Of a stretch of DNA of 64,000 nt, positions 38,751 through 47,204 are shown in pieces. Location of the stretch: contig NZ_CP087203.1 in the NCBI RefSeq assembly GCF_026016325.1, positions 1-64,000 on the forward strand. The letters are read 5' to 3'. The position numbers and the translations under genes are program-made. Each line of letters begins with the position of its first letter. Within the stretch, counting starts at the first letter, position 1. Under the pieces are notes generated by a model, which was not told the DNA's origin, searched no databases, and saw nothing but the letters and a program-made list of their open reading frames with translations. This DNA comes from Pseudomonas sp. B21-056 (GTDB lineage Bacteria > Pseudomonadota > Gammaproteobacteria > Pseudomonadales > Pseudomonadaceae).

Positions 38751-38839
38751 CTGTGGCGAGGGAGCTTGCTCCCGCTGGGTGGCGCAGCCGCCCCAAAGCC
38801 CTTGTGAGCGCTTCGCACTCAAGCGGCCACTCGCCACAG
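38751..38839. repeat. Inverted repeat pair (GGGAGCTTGCTCCC type)
   Basis: CTGTGGCGAGGGAGCTTGCT...GGCGCAGCCGCC on the left and GGCCACTCGCCACAG on the right. The right copy is truncated. It lies after the polA stop. Confidence 0.75.
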
Positions 38840-38897
38840 TTGAATGTCAGCGCCTGGGGGGTAAGACATTTCCTAAGGCAATTTCAAAAAATAATCT

Positions 38898-38925
38898 GAA
38901 CTAAACCCATGAAATGCGACTCAGA
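38898..38925 (+). promoter_or_regulatory. AlgU (sigma-22)-like promoter for ersA
   Basis: GAACTA at 38898-38903 and TCAGA at 38921-38925, 17 bp apart, close to the extracytoplasmic-stress consensus GAACTT-N16/17-TCTGA. A start near 38931 gives an RNA of about 132 nt to the end of the T-run, which equals the reported ErsA length in P. aeruginosa. Confidence 0.65.
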
Positions 38926-38931
38926 GATTCT

Positions 38932-39062
38932 GAATGGCTGGTGAAGCCCTTCAATGCTCCTATGTTGTGTTAAGTGTTGGCAGATATCTGGACCCCGCCC
39001 TAGCGGTCCGGAACTTGGACCCCGAACTTCCCCCTCCCCATACGAAGTCCGGGGTTTTTTTT
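38932..39062 (+). ncRNA. ersA: Small regulatory RNA ErsA (Spot 42-like position)
   Basis: Located between polA and engB, where P. aeruginosa encodes the AlgU-dependent sRNA ErsA. The 3' part has two hairpins: GGACC...GGTCC around 38991-39010, and a terminator in which GGACCCCGAACTTC pairs with GAAGTCCGGGG before an eight-base T-run ending at 39062. ErsA base-pairs with mRNAs through Hfq and links envelope stress to exopolysaccharide and biofilm genes. Start is inferred from the promoter match, end from the terminator. Confidence 0.8.
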
Positions 39063-39076
39063 GCCTGCGATTCGGC

Positions 39077-39718
39077 TTACTCGGCCGCTTCGCTGCCCTT
39101 GTCCGCCAGTTCCATCCAGTCGGCCAGCACGGTGTAGGCCTCTTCCAGGCCCATGCGCTTGGGTGCCGAGAACAGCTGGATTGTGATCGCATCACCCCAG
39201 CCCTTGCGGATTTGCGACTGCACCTTGAGCAGTGTGTTCTTGGCCGCGCCGTAGGTGAGCTTGTCCGCCTTGGTCAGCAGGATGTGCATGGGCATGCCGC
39301 TGGCGACCGCCCAGTCGAGCATCAGCGTGTCGAAGTCGGTCATCGGATGGCGGATGTCCATCATCAGGATCAACCCCTTCAGACTCTCGCGGCTGCCCAG
39401 ATAGGCTTCCAGGTGGCGTTGCCAGTGTTGCTTGAGCGGAATCGGCACCTTGGCGTAGCCGTAGCCGGGCAGGTCGACCAAACGGCGTTCATCGTCTAGC
39501 TTGAAGAAGTTCAACAGCTGTGTGCGACCCGGGGTTTTCGAGGTGCGTGCCAGGCTCGCATGGGTCAGGGTGTTCAGCGCGCTGGATTTGCCGGCGTTGG
39601 AACGCCCGGCAAAGGCCACTTCGTAGCCTTCGTCGTCGGGGCATTGATCGACTTTGGCGGCGCTGAGCATGAAGGTGGACTGTTGGCACAGGCCAAGGAT
39701 GGGGTTCTTCAGTTGCAT
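39077..39718 (-). CDS. yihA: Ribosome biogenesis GTPase EngB (YihA)
   Basis: A 213-residue essential GTPase for 50S assembly. The G motifs are clear: G1 [10 protein letters not shown]2 region [14 protein letters not shown]3 [11 protein letters not shown]4 LTKADKL, G5 FSAPKRMG. I start at ATG 39718 ([16 protein letters not shown]); longer frames run through the divergent promoter of the cytochrome gene. It converges on ersA, whose terminator lies only 14 bp past its stop. Confidence 0.96.
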   Translation of the reverse strand: MQLKNPILGLCQQSTFMLSAAKVDQCPDDEGYEVAFAGRSNAGKSSALNTLTHASLARTSKTPGRTQLLNFFKLDDERRLVDLPGYGYAKVPIPLKQHWQRHLEAYLGSRESLKGLILMMDIRHPMTDFDTLMLDWAVASGMPMHILLTKADKLTYGAAKNTLLKVQSQIRKGWGDAITIQLFSAPKRMGLEEAYTVLADWMELADKGSEAAE

Positions 39719-39909
39719 GGGATTTCCGATGTGGGCGGCGTCGGGAATGGACGCGGCAAGCTGTGTCGTTTCCGTTTCAGTGACGCCAGTATATAATGCC
39801 GCAGATTTTGTGTGCGCTTTGTCCCAGCGAAGGATGAGGTTCACGAGAGCGACCGACCTAAATTGCGCATCAGAACGCAGCTTGCTCTCAACCCTGAAAA
39901 GGTCGTTTT

Positions 39910-40200
39910 ATGACGAAATGGCTGCTAGCTGCCGGTGTCCTGATGCCGCTTTACAGCGCTCAGGCTACACAGGATCCGGAAGCTGTGTACAACCGTGTTT
40001 GTGGTGCCTGTCATTCCGGCCAACTCCCAACGGCGCCCCGCAAGGGCGATCAGGAAGCTTGGACGCCGAGGTTGGCGAAAGGTATGGGGACGCTGGTGCA
40101 ACACGTGACCCAGGGTTTCAAGGCGATGCCGCCGCGTGGTTTGTGCATGGACTGCAGTGCCGAGGATTACCAAGCCATCATCCAGTGGATGAGCGAGTGA
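39910..40200 (+). CDS. Cytochrome c5-type protein
   Basis: A 96-residue periplasmic monoheme cytochrome. The signal peptide MTKWLLAAGVLMPLYSAQA leads to DPEAVYNRVCGACHSGQ, with the heme-binding CGACH at residues 31-35 and an axial Met probably in KAMPPRGLCMDC. The Cys pair near the C-terminus (CMDC) is typical of c5. It is followed by a di-heme cytochrome c4 gene 46 bp downstream; the pair is conserved in Pseudomonas and would carry electrons to terminal oxidases. Confidence 0.92.
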   Translation: MTKWLLAAGVLMPLYSAQATQDPEAVYNRVCGACHSGQLPTAPRKGDQEAWTPRLAKGMGTLVQHVTQGFKAMPPRGLCMDCSAEDYQAIIQWMSE

Positions 40201-40246
40201 ACCCGGCCCATAACTCTTTAACCCTTAGCCGTAGTTGGATTAGCTG

Positions 40247-40858
40247 ATGAACAAACTGATCGTGAGTCTGCTGTTGACCTTGGGGATATCCGGCGTAGCC
40301 CACGCCGCAGGCGATGCCGCCGCCGGCCAGGCGAAAGCCGCCGTATGCGGGGCCTGCCACGGGCCGGATGGCAACAGCGCAGCGCCAAACTTTCCGAAAC
40401 TGGCGGGCCAGGGCGAACGCTACCTGACCAAGCAACTGCACGACATCAAGTCGGGCAAGCGCACCGTCCTGGAAATGACCGGCCTGCTGACCAACCTGAG
40501 CGATCAGGACCTGTCGGACATCGCGGCCTATTTCGCCAGCCAGAAAGGCAGCGTCGGCGCCGCCGACCAGAAACTCGTGGCACGCGGTGAGAAGCTGTTC
40601 CGTGGCGGCGACCTGGAAAAAGGCCTGCCGGCCTGCACCGGTTGCCATTCGCCGAACGGTGCCGGCAACGCCGCTGCCGGCTTCCCGCACCTGGGTGGCC
40701 AGCATGCCCAGTACGTGGCCAAGCAACTGACCGACTTCCGCAAGGAAGACGGCGGGCGTGCCAACGACGGCGACGCGATGACCATGCGTACCATCGCCCG
40801 CAAGCTGAGCGACGAAGATATCGCAGCGGTGGCCAGCTACATCCAGGGCCTGCACTAA
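40247..40858 (+). CDS. Di-heme cytochrome c4
   Basis: A 203-residue periplasmic cytochrome with signal peptide MNKLIVSLLLTLGISGVAHA and two tandem class I domains. The heme sites are CGACH at 34-38 and CTGCH at 130-134, each domain with its own downstream Met (VLEMTGLL; DAMTMRTIA). Cytochrome c4 passes electrons from the bc1 complex to cbb3-type oxidases. Downstream of the cytochrome c5 gene and closed by a terminator. Confidence 0.95.
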   Translation: MNKLIVSLLLTLGISGVAHAAGDAAAGQAKAAVCGACHGPDGNSAAPNFPKLAGQGERYLTKQLHDIKSGKRTVLEMTGLLTNLSDQDLSDIAAYFASQKGSVGAADQKLVARGEKLFRGGDLEKGLPACTGCHSPNGAGNAAAGFPHLGGQHAQYVAKQLTDFRKEDGGRANDGDAMTMRTIARKLSDEDIAAVASYIQGLH

Positions 40859-40934
40859 GGTCTTTGGGCGGCGTTGCGAGGGGTGTACACCGCTTGTAAC
40901 GTTAACGCTCGATTAATCTGTCGATGCAAGCATG

Positions 40935-40960
40935 AAAAGGGTGGCTTTGGCCGCCCTTTT
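40935..40960 (+). terminator. Intrinsic terminator after cytochrome c4
   Basis: AAAAGGGTGGC pairs with GCCGCCCTTTT around a TTTG loop, with one G-U pair, followed by TT. It lies 76 bp after the stop codon. Confidence 0.88.
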
Positions 40961-41054
40961 TTGTGGCCGCTGCCGTTACACTAAGAACTTGAACCCGCCA
41001 TGGTCTGTCTGACAACACACCTTGCGAGGCCACCTATTTGTCCAGGAGTAAAGC

Positions 41055-41699
41055 ATGCGTAATCTGATCATCAGCGCCGCGCTCGTCGTCGCCAGCCTGT
41101 TCGGCATCGGCGCTCAAGCCAACGCCGAGGAATCGAATGCCCCTTACGTCGAGTTGAGCAATCCGGTTCCGGTAGCCGTGCCCGGCAAGATCGAAGTGGT
41201 GGAGCTGTTCTGGTATGGCTGCCCGCATTGCTACGCGTTCGAGCCGGTGATCAACCCGTGGGTTGATAAGCTGCCTTCGGACGTGAACTTCGTCCGCATC
41301 CCTGCCATGTTCGGCGGCCCATGGGATGCCCACGGCCAGATGTTCCTGACCCTCGAAGCCATGGGCGTCGAGCACAAGGTTCACGCGGCGGTGTTCAACG
41401 CGATCCAGAAGGAACATAAAAAGCTGACTGACAAAGATGACATGGCAGACTTCCTGGCAACCCAGGGCGTAGACAAGGAGAAATTCCTGGCGACCTTCGA
41501 CTCTTTCGCCGTGAAGGGCCAAATTGTCAAAGCCAAGGAGCTGGCGAAGAAGTACGAGATCACCGGCGTACCGACCATGATCGTCAATGGCAAATACCGC
41601 TTTGACATCGGCTCTGCCGGCGGCGCAGACCAAGCCTTGCAACTGGCTGACAAGCTGGTCGCCAAGGAGCGAGCGGCGACCAAGGCTGTTGCCAACTAA
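41055..41699 (+). CDS. dsbA: Thiol:disulfide interchange protein DsbA
   Basis: A 214-residue periplasmic oxidase that introduces disulfides into secreted proteins. The signal peptide is MRNLIISAALVVASLFGIGA (cleavage near QANA). The active site is Cys56-Pro-His-Cys59 in WYGCPHCYAFEP, and the cis-proline loop is ITGVPTMIVNG. AGGAGTAAAGC precedes the ATG. The product would act on the LprI- and Ivy-like cysteine proteins of this region. Confidence 0.96.
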   Translation: MRNLIISAALVVASLFGIGAQANAEESNAPYVELSNPVPVAVPGKIEVVELFWYGCPHCYAFEPVINPWVDKLPSDVNFVRIPAMFGGPWDAHGQMFLTLEAMGVEHKVHAAVFNAIQKEHKKLTDKDDMADFLATQGVDKEKFLATFDSFAVKGQIVKAKELAKKYEITGVPTMIVNGKYRFDIGSAGGADQALQLADKLVAKERAATKAVAN

Positions 41700-41714
41700 G
41701 CGCGGCCCACGCCC

Positions 41715-42593
41715 ATGGCCCGTTGGAGCACCGAGCGTATCGTTGGCCTGCATGAACCGCGGGTCAACGAGCATCATGTCGCGTCCACGGGCCTGCCCGC
41801 CGACAGTCGCCTGCGACTGCTCAGTTTCAACATCCAGGTGGGCATCAGCACCGAACGCTACCGGCATTACCTGACCCGGGGTTGGCAACATCTGCTGCCC
41901 CACACCGGGCGTGCCGGTAACCTGCAGAAAATCGGCGACCTGCTGAAGGATTTCGACCTGGTGGCCCTGCAAGAAGCCGATGGCGGCAGCCTGAGGTCGG
42001 GCTATGTCAATCAGGTGGAGCATCTGGCCCAACTGGGCGCGTTTCCCTACTGGTATCAACAACTCAATCGCAACCTCGGCCGTCTCGCCCAGCACAGCAA
42101 TGGCGTGTTGAGTCGCCTGCGGCCGTGGGCGATCGAAGACCATCCGCTGCCGGGCCCCAAGGGGCGCGGAGCGATCCTGGCGCGCTTCGGCGAAGGGCCG
42201 GAGGCGTTGGTTGTGGTCATGATGCACCTGGCCCTCGGGGCGCGTACCCGGGCGATGCAACTGGCCTATATCCGCGAGTTGATCGGCGGCTATAAGCATC
42301 AGGTGCTGATGGGCGACATGAACACCCACGCCAATGACCTGTTGCAGACCTCGCCCCTGCGCGATCTCGGCCTGCTTGCGCCACAACTTGAAGCAACATT
42401 CCCCAGCTGGCGCCCCCAGCGCTGCCTGGACCATATCCTGCTGAGCCCGACCCTGACCCTTGAGCGTGTCGAGGTCCTGGCCCAGCCCATTTCCGATCAC
42501 CTGCCGGTTGCAGTCGAAATTCGTCTACCGGGTTCGCTCACGGCTGACGCATTTCCTGCGCTGAGTTCTGCCCCTTGCGGACCCGATGAATGA
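41715..42593 (+). CDS. Endonuclease/exonuclease/phosphatase-fold protein
   Basis: A 292-residue protein with the EEP (DNase I-like) fold: LRLLSFNIQVGI holds the first metal-linked Asn, DLVALQEADGGS the catalytic Glu, VVVMMHLALG the His region, VLMGDMNTHAND the Asp/Asn pair and ISDHLPVAVEI the terminal Asp-His. The substrate could be DNA, a phospholipid or an inositol phosphate and cannot be told. There is no signal peptide. It starts 15 bp after dsbA and overlaps the next gene by ATGA, so it is probably cotranscribed with the GGDEF gene, as in P. aeruginosa PA5488-PA5487. Confidence 0.88.
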   Translation: MARWSTERIVGLHEPRVNEHHVASTGLPADSRLRLLSFNIQVGISTERYRHYLTRGWQHLLPHTGRAGNLQKIGDLLKDFDLVALQEADGGSLRSGYVNQVEHLAQLGAFPYWYQQLNRNLGRLAQHSNGVLSRLRPWAIEDHPLPGPKGRGAILARFGEGPEALVVVMMHLALGARTRAMQLAYIRELIGGYKHQVLMGDMNTHANDLLQTSPLRDLGLLAPQLEATFPSWRPQRCLDHILLSPTLTLERVEVLAQPISDHLPVAVEIRLPGSLTADAFPALSSAPCGPDE

Positions 42594-44623
42594 GCGACGA
42601 CGCCGAACGCTGGAGAGAGAAGTACTTCAAGAGCATTGAACAGCAGGAAAAGCTCGAGCGCCGCTGGGATGCCCGGCTCGACTTGCTGCGTCGTGGCCTG
42701 GTGCGCAGCACCCTGGCCGCCGAGGGCACGGACCGGGCCGTTGATCAATGCATGAAAGAGATGCGCGAAGTGGTGCGCACCGACGACATGGACGCCGCCC
42801 TCGCCGCCCTCTTGCCGCGCCTGGAAAAAGCCGTGCTGGATTCCGAGCAGCGCCGCGAGACCCGGGTCGAACAGATGAGCACCGCATTGACCGCCCTGGT
42901 CGCTCAGCTACAGACCCTGCCGCTGCCGAAAGACGTTCGTCGACCGCTGAAAGTGTTTGCCAAGCATCTGGAGGCACGGGTCGGCCAGGCTCGGGAAATT
43001 CCCCTGTTGCTTAGCGAATTGAGCAGCTTGCAGGGCAAGGCGCTGAATGCATTGGAGGCACCTGCCGAAGCGAGTCGTCCCGGCCTGCTGCAACGGCTGT
43101 TTGGTGGTCATGGTCACGAAGATGCGGCCGCCCAGCCGCACGAAGCCGCTCCGGTCAACGTTGCGCCTGTGGCTGCGACGCCAGTGACCGAAGCGCCACC
43201 GCCGGTGCCAATGCAGCCGACGGCCGTTCCTGCACCTGTCATTGGGCCAGTGGAGCAGGCTCAGCCCATCGCTGAAACGCCCGAACCGGCTGCCTTCATT
43301 CCGCCGATAGTCGAACCCGCTCCAAAGCCCGTGACCGACATCGCGCAGCCGGTCCTCGAGCCAGAGGAAGCCAGCGAACCGGTACCGACTGTCACGGAGC
43401 CTACGGTCGCCGCCGCGCTAGAGAATCCCGACGAGCAGGCCTCCGAGGCGCCGTCACCCGGGTTGGAGGCAATACCGTCAGCTGATACAGAGCCTGATGA
43501 GCCTTCGACAACCGTTGCGCCACTGCCCGCTGATCCGGATGAGGCCCATTACGCCCTGCCCGACTCCCCGGAACCTTCCTACAGTTCGGTGGCCAAGCAT
43601 ATCGAAGACACCCTGCTGGGCCTGCTGGGTGACCTGACCCTGCCCGAGCGTCATCGCCCGCAAGCCGAGGCCATGGGTGAACGTCTGCGAAATGGTTTGA
43701 ACTGGTACGAGTTACTGCCGATTCTCGACGATTTCGCCACGCTCATGCTGGCCATCACCGACAGCGGCCAGCATGAATTCGAAGCGTATCTGCAACGCCT
43801 CAATGATCGGCTGGAGTCGTTCCAGGGCAGCTTGCGCGCTGCCAGTGAAGGCCACGCGGACAATCTCTCGGCCTCCCGGGAAATGGACACCCAGATTCGC
43901 GAGCAGGTCGATGGCCTGCAAAGCAGCGTGCAGGAAGCCGATGACCTGGAAGGGCTCAAGCAGGTGCTGGAAAACCATCTGGAAGGCCTGCTCGGTACGA
44001 TGGACCAGCACCAGAAGCAGCGTGACCAGCGCGAGCAGGAAGTCTCCAGCCGCCTCAAGAGCCTGGCCGAGCGCGTTGCGGTGATGGAGCAGGAAGCCCA
44101 GGTCGTGCGTGAGAATCTCGAAGAGCAGCGGCAGAAGGCGCTGATCGACCCACTCACCGGGTTGCCCAACCGTGCCGCCTGGACCGAGCGGCTCGAACAC
44201 GAGGTCGCTCAGTGGCAGCGGCACGGCAACAGCTTGCTGCTGGCGATGCTCGACCTCGATCACTTCAAACGAATCAATGACAACTATGGGCACCTGGCCG
44301 GTGACCGGGTGTTGAAGCTCATCGCCAATGTGCTGCGCAGGCGCCTGCGGGGCAGCGACTTCATCGCTCGTTTTGGCGGCGAGGAATTTGTCCTGCTGGT
44401 GCCCGACACGCCCCTGGCGGCGGGTGCCAAACTGGCCGAGGGCCTGCGGGCAGCCATCGAAGCCTGTCCGTTTCACTTCAAGGGCGAGCCGGTAACCATT
44501 ACCGTGTCCATGGGCATGACCGCATTCAAACAGGGTGAACACAGCGATCTGGTGCTTAAAAGAGCCGATCAGGCGCTATATCGAGCAAAAACCGCCGGGC
44601 GTAACCGAGTGGAACTGGGCTGA
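42590..44623 (+). CDS. Diguanylate cyclase, DgcH-like
   Basis: A 677-residue soluble-looking GGDEF protein. The first 170 residues are coiled-coil helical (SDDAERWREKYFKSIEQQEK on). A long Pro/Ala/Glu-rich disordered linker (about 185-320) follows, then a helical segment with a heptad coil (about 330-515). The GGDEF domain has LIDPLTGLPNRAAW, MLDLDHFKRINDNYGHLAGD and GGEEF in RFGGEEFVLLVPD near residue 595. No membrane segment is present. Position and layout match P. aeruginosa PA5487 (DgcH), which keeps a basal c-di-GMP level; I infer the same role. Start overlaps the preceding gene by 4 bp. Confidence 0.9.
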   Translation: MSDDAERWREKYFKSIEQQEKLERRWDARLDLLRRGLVRSTLAAEGTDRAVDQCMKEMREVVRTDDMDAALAALLPRLEKAVLDSEQRRETRVEQMSTALTALVAQLQTLPLPKDVRRPLKVFAKHLEARVGQAREIPLLLSELSSLQGKALNALEAPAEASRPGLLQRLFGGHGHEDAAAQPHEAAPVNVAPVAATPVTEAPPPVPMQPTAVPAPVIGPVEQAQPIAETPEPAAFIPPIVEPAPKPVTDIAQPVLEPEEASEPVPTVTEPTVAAALENPDEQASEAPSPGLEAIPSADTEPDEPSTTVAPLPADPDEAHYALPDSPEPSYSSVAKHIEDTLLGLLGDLTLPERHRPQAEAMGERLRNGLNWYELLPILDDFATLMLAITDSGQHEFEAYLQRLNDRLESFQGSLRAASEGHADNLSASREMDTQIREQVDGLQSSVQEADDLEGLKQVLENHLEGLLGTMDQHQKQRDQREQEVSSRLKSLAERVAVMEQEAQVVRENLEEQRQKALIDPLTGLPNRAAWTERLEHEVAQWQRHGNSLLLAMLDLDHFKRINDNYGHLAGDRVLKLIANVLRRRLRGSDFIARFGGEEFVLLVPDTPLAAGAKLAEGLRAAIEACPFHFKGEPVTITVSMGMTAFKQGEHSDLVLKRADQALYRAKTAGRNRVELG

Positions 44624-44725
44624 GGGCAATTGTTCCATTTTGTTTAATCTCGAAGGCAAGCCAGACCCTTGTCCAGTGATACGTTACACTGTTGCATTAT
44701 TCGCCATCCGTAAATGCACTGCGCC

Positions 44726-45505
44726 ATGAAAATCGTTCCGATCATTGTCTTTTTGCTGGCCCTGGCCGGTTGCGCCAGCGGGCCCCGGCTTGATACCAGT
44801 CACCCGTCGGCCAACCAGGACAGCCGTATCCAGTTTGTCGTGGTGCATTACACCTCAGCCTCCCTGGAACGGTCCCTGGCGCTGCTGACCCATGGCGAAG
44901 TCAGTGCCCATTACCTGATCGGTGACGACAAGAACGCGACCATCTACAAGCTGGTGGACGAAAGCCGGCGGGCCTGGCACGCCGGAGAAAGCGAATGGCA
45001 AGGCCGGACCTGGCTCAACTCCAGCTCCATCGGCATCGAGATCGTCAACCCGGGGTACGTCGACACCCCCACCGGGCGTCTCTGGTACCCCTATAGCGAA
45101 GCCCAGGTCCAATCCTTGATCGTATTGCTCAAGGACATTACCCGGCGCAACGCGATCAACCCGATCAACATCATTGGACACAGCGACATCGCTCCCCTGC
45201 GCAAGCTTGATCCGGGGCCGTTGTTCCCCTGGAAGCGCCTGGCCGAAGCAGGCCTGGGCGTCTGGCCCGATGAACAGGCCGTGGCGCGCCAGCAGGCGTT
45301 CTTCCTGACGCAGCTACCGAGCGCCACCTGGTTCCAGACCGAGCTGGCCCGCCTCGGCTATCCGACACCCCGGACCGGCGAATGGGATGTGGCTACCCGC
45401 CACGTGCTGGCTGCCTTCCAGATGCGTTATCGACCGGCCCGGTTCGACGGTACGCCCGACGCGCAAAGTGCGGCGATTCTGCAGGTGCTCACCCAGACAA
45501 AATAA
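44726..45505 (+). CDS. N-acetylmuramoyl-L-alanine amidase, AmpDh2-like lipoprotein
   Basis: A 259-residue amidase that would cut the MurNAc-L-Ala bond of peptidoglycan. A lipoprotein signal (MKIVPIIVFLLALAGC, Cys16) anchors it. The amidase_2 zinc site is given by VVVHYTSAS, the mid-domain HAG and GHSDIAPLRKLDPGPLFPW. Residues 190-255 (QLPSATWFQTELARLGY to DGTPDAQSAAIL) form a peptidoglycan-binding domain. It matches AmpDh2 (PA5485) by order and layout, an outer-membrane-anchored amidase. The ATG at 44726 is preferred; an ATG 12 bp upstream is also in frame. Confidence 0.92.
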   Translation: MKIVPIIVFLLALAGCASGPRLDTSHPSANQDSRIQFVVVHYTSASLERSLALLTHGEVSAHYLIGDDKNATIYKLVDESRRAWHAGESEWQGRTWLNSSSIGIEIVNPGYVDTPTGRLWYPYSEAQVQSLIVLLKDITRRNAINPINIIGHSDIAPLRKLDPGPLFPWKRLAEAGLGVWPDEQAVARQQAFFLTQLPSATWFQTELARLGYPTPRTGEWDVATRHVLAAFQMRYRPARFDGTPDAQSAAILQVLTQTK

Positions 45506-45581
45506 TGACGCTTGTCCGACGGTGAGCGCGAGATCCCAATCAGGGGCTATAACTCATTGGTAACTTTCGGATTACCAATCG

Positions 45582-47195
45582 ATGAAGGCTGCCCGCGAAA
45601 CCCTGCAAAGCTGGCTCCATCGCCCTCTTTTTTTGGCGACGCTAGCGGCTGTCCTGAGCACGCTGCTGTTGCTGGCGGGGAGCCTGTTCGTGGTCGTGCA
45701 GCAGAACCAGCAGCGTGAAAGCGACCAGATGAATGCCCAGGGCGAGCGCTTCCTGCAACGGCTGGAACAGCTTTTCGGGCAGTTGCGCGAAAGCCTCGAT
45801 GATCTGCAGAACCAACCGCTGCGCGGGTGCGACGAGGAAATGATCGCGACCTTGCAGCAGGTCAGCTTCAACTACCGCTTCGTCTACGAGGCGGTGTATA
45901 TCGACAGTCGCGGCGTCTGCTCCAACCGTCCACGGCAGAGCGGATTGTCTGTTGCCCGTCCGCCCGACATACGGGGCCCGACCTACAGTTATTGGTTGAA
46001 CACCACCACTGAGCCCGATGAAAACCGTGCCGCATTGATGCTGGGGCGCGGCAACTTTCGGGTCGCCACCTCCAGGGGGCATCTGACCGATGTGGTCGAC
46101 CTGCCGCCCGACAGCAGCCTGCTGGTGGTCCTGGACCATGGCAAGCGCGCCATTCCCGTGCTGGGTACCGATCAATACTGGCCGCCTGCCGAGCCCTGGC
46201 CACCGCAAAGCCGCAATGCCCTGCTGGTGACAGCGACCCGGCTGATCTATCGCATGCAGACCGACAGTCCGGAATATCAGTTGGTGTTGATTGCCCAGCG
46301 CAACGGCTTTCATATTCCCGCCAATGCCTGGTGGATGCTGCCCACCAGCCTGATATTGGGCTTGGGGATCGGTTTCCAGGTGTTTCTGTTGGCGCGCCAG
46401 CGTCAATCCATGGATGCCGAACTGCATGGGGCCATCCGGCGAGGCGAGTTCCAGGTGCTGTACCAGCCGATTTTCGACCTGCGCAGCCGCAACTGTGTCG
46501 GGGCTGAAGCCCTGCTGCGTTGGCGACGACCGGATGGCACCTTGACCAGTCCGGATCTGTTCATCCCGATGGCGGAAGATACCGGGCAGATCCGCCAGAT
46601 TACCGATTTCGTCTTGCAGCGCCTGTTTGACCAGCTGGGCCAGCTGTTGCGGGCCAATCCCCAGCTCTATATTTCGGTGAACCTGGCGGCATGCGACGTG
46701 ATGGTGCCGCGCATCGGCGAAGTGATCGCCCGCTTGCTGGCGCGGCATCGGGTCTCGGCGCGGCAGATTGCCTTTGAAGTGACGGAGCGCGGGTTGATCG
46801 ATGTGCTGGTCGCCCGGGACAACCTGCAATCGCTGCGTGACGTGGGCCATCAGGTGCTGATCGATGACTTCGGCACCGGTTATTGCAGCCTGGCTTACCT
46901 GCAGACCCTGCCTGTGGACTGTCTGAAAATCGATAAGGCCTTTATCGATGCCCTCGGCCACGATGCGGCCAGCAGCGGCGTGGCTCCGCACATCATTCGC
47001 ATGGCCCACGCGTTGCAACTCAAGGTGATTGCCGAAGGCATCGAGCACGAGGCTCAGGCGTCCTATCTGAGCAGCGAAGGGGTGACGTTCGGCCAGGGCT
47101 GGCTGTTTGCCCATGCCCTCAGTGCCGTGCAGCTCATTGAACTGATTACACGCGGGCGGCGGCTGCTCGGACGGCGTCTGGATGACGAGGCCTAG
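45582..47195 (+). CDS. Membrane c-di-GMP phosphodiesterase (CSS-motif plus EAL)
   Basis: A 537-residue two-helix membrane protein. TM1 is near 17-40, a periplasmic domain (about 45-240) carries Cys83 (GCDEEM) and the CSN motif (RGVCSNRP) typical of CSS-type redox sensors, and TM2 is near 250-272. The EAL domain (about 285-530) has the catalytic motif GAEALLRWRRPDG, the metal ligands in SVNLA, IDDFGTGYCSL and KIDKAFID, and EGIEHEAQ near the end. CSS proteins respond to DsbA-dependent disulfide state in some species, which is notable with dsbA nearby. It is placed between AmpDh2 and kinB. Confidence 0.9.
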   Translation: MKAARETLQSWLHRPLFLATLAAVLSTLLLLAGSLFVVVQQNQQRESDQMNAQGERFLQRLEQLFGQLRESLDDLQNQPLRGCDEEMIATLQQVSFNYRFVYEAVYIDSRGVCSNRPRQSGLSVARPPDIRGPTYSYWLNTTTEPDENRAALMLGRGNFRVATSRGHLTDVVDLPPDSSLLVVLDHGKRAIPVLGTDQYWPPAEPWPPQSRNALLVTATRLIYRMQTDSPEYQLVLIAQRNGFHIPANAWWMLPTSLILGLGIGFQVFLLARQRQSMDAELHGAIRRGEFQVLYQPIFDLRSRNCVGAEALLRWRRPDGTLTSPDLFIPMAEDTGQIRQITDFVLQRLFDQLGQLLRANPQLYISVNLAACDVMVPRIGEVIARLLARHRVSARQIAFEVTERGLIDVLVARDNLQSLRDVGHQVLIDDFGTGYCSLAYLQTLPVDCLKIDKAFIDALGHDAASSGVAPHIIRMAHALQLKVIAEGIEHEAQASYLSSEGVTFGQGWLFAHALSAVQLIELITRGRRLLGRRLDDEA

Positions 47196-47204
47196 GAAAT
47201 AGCT

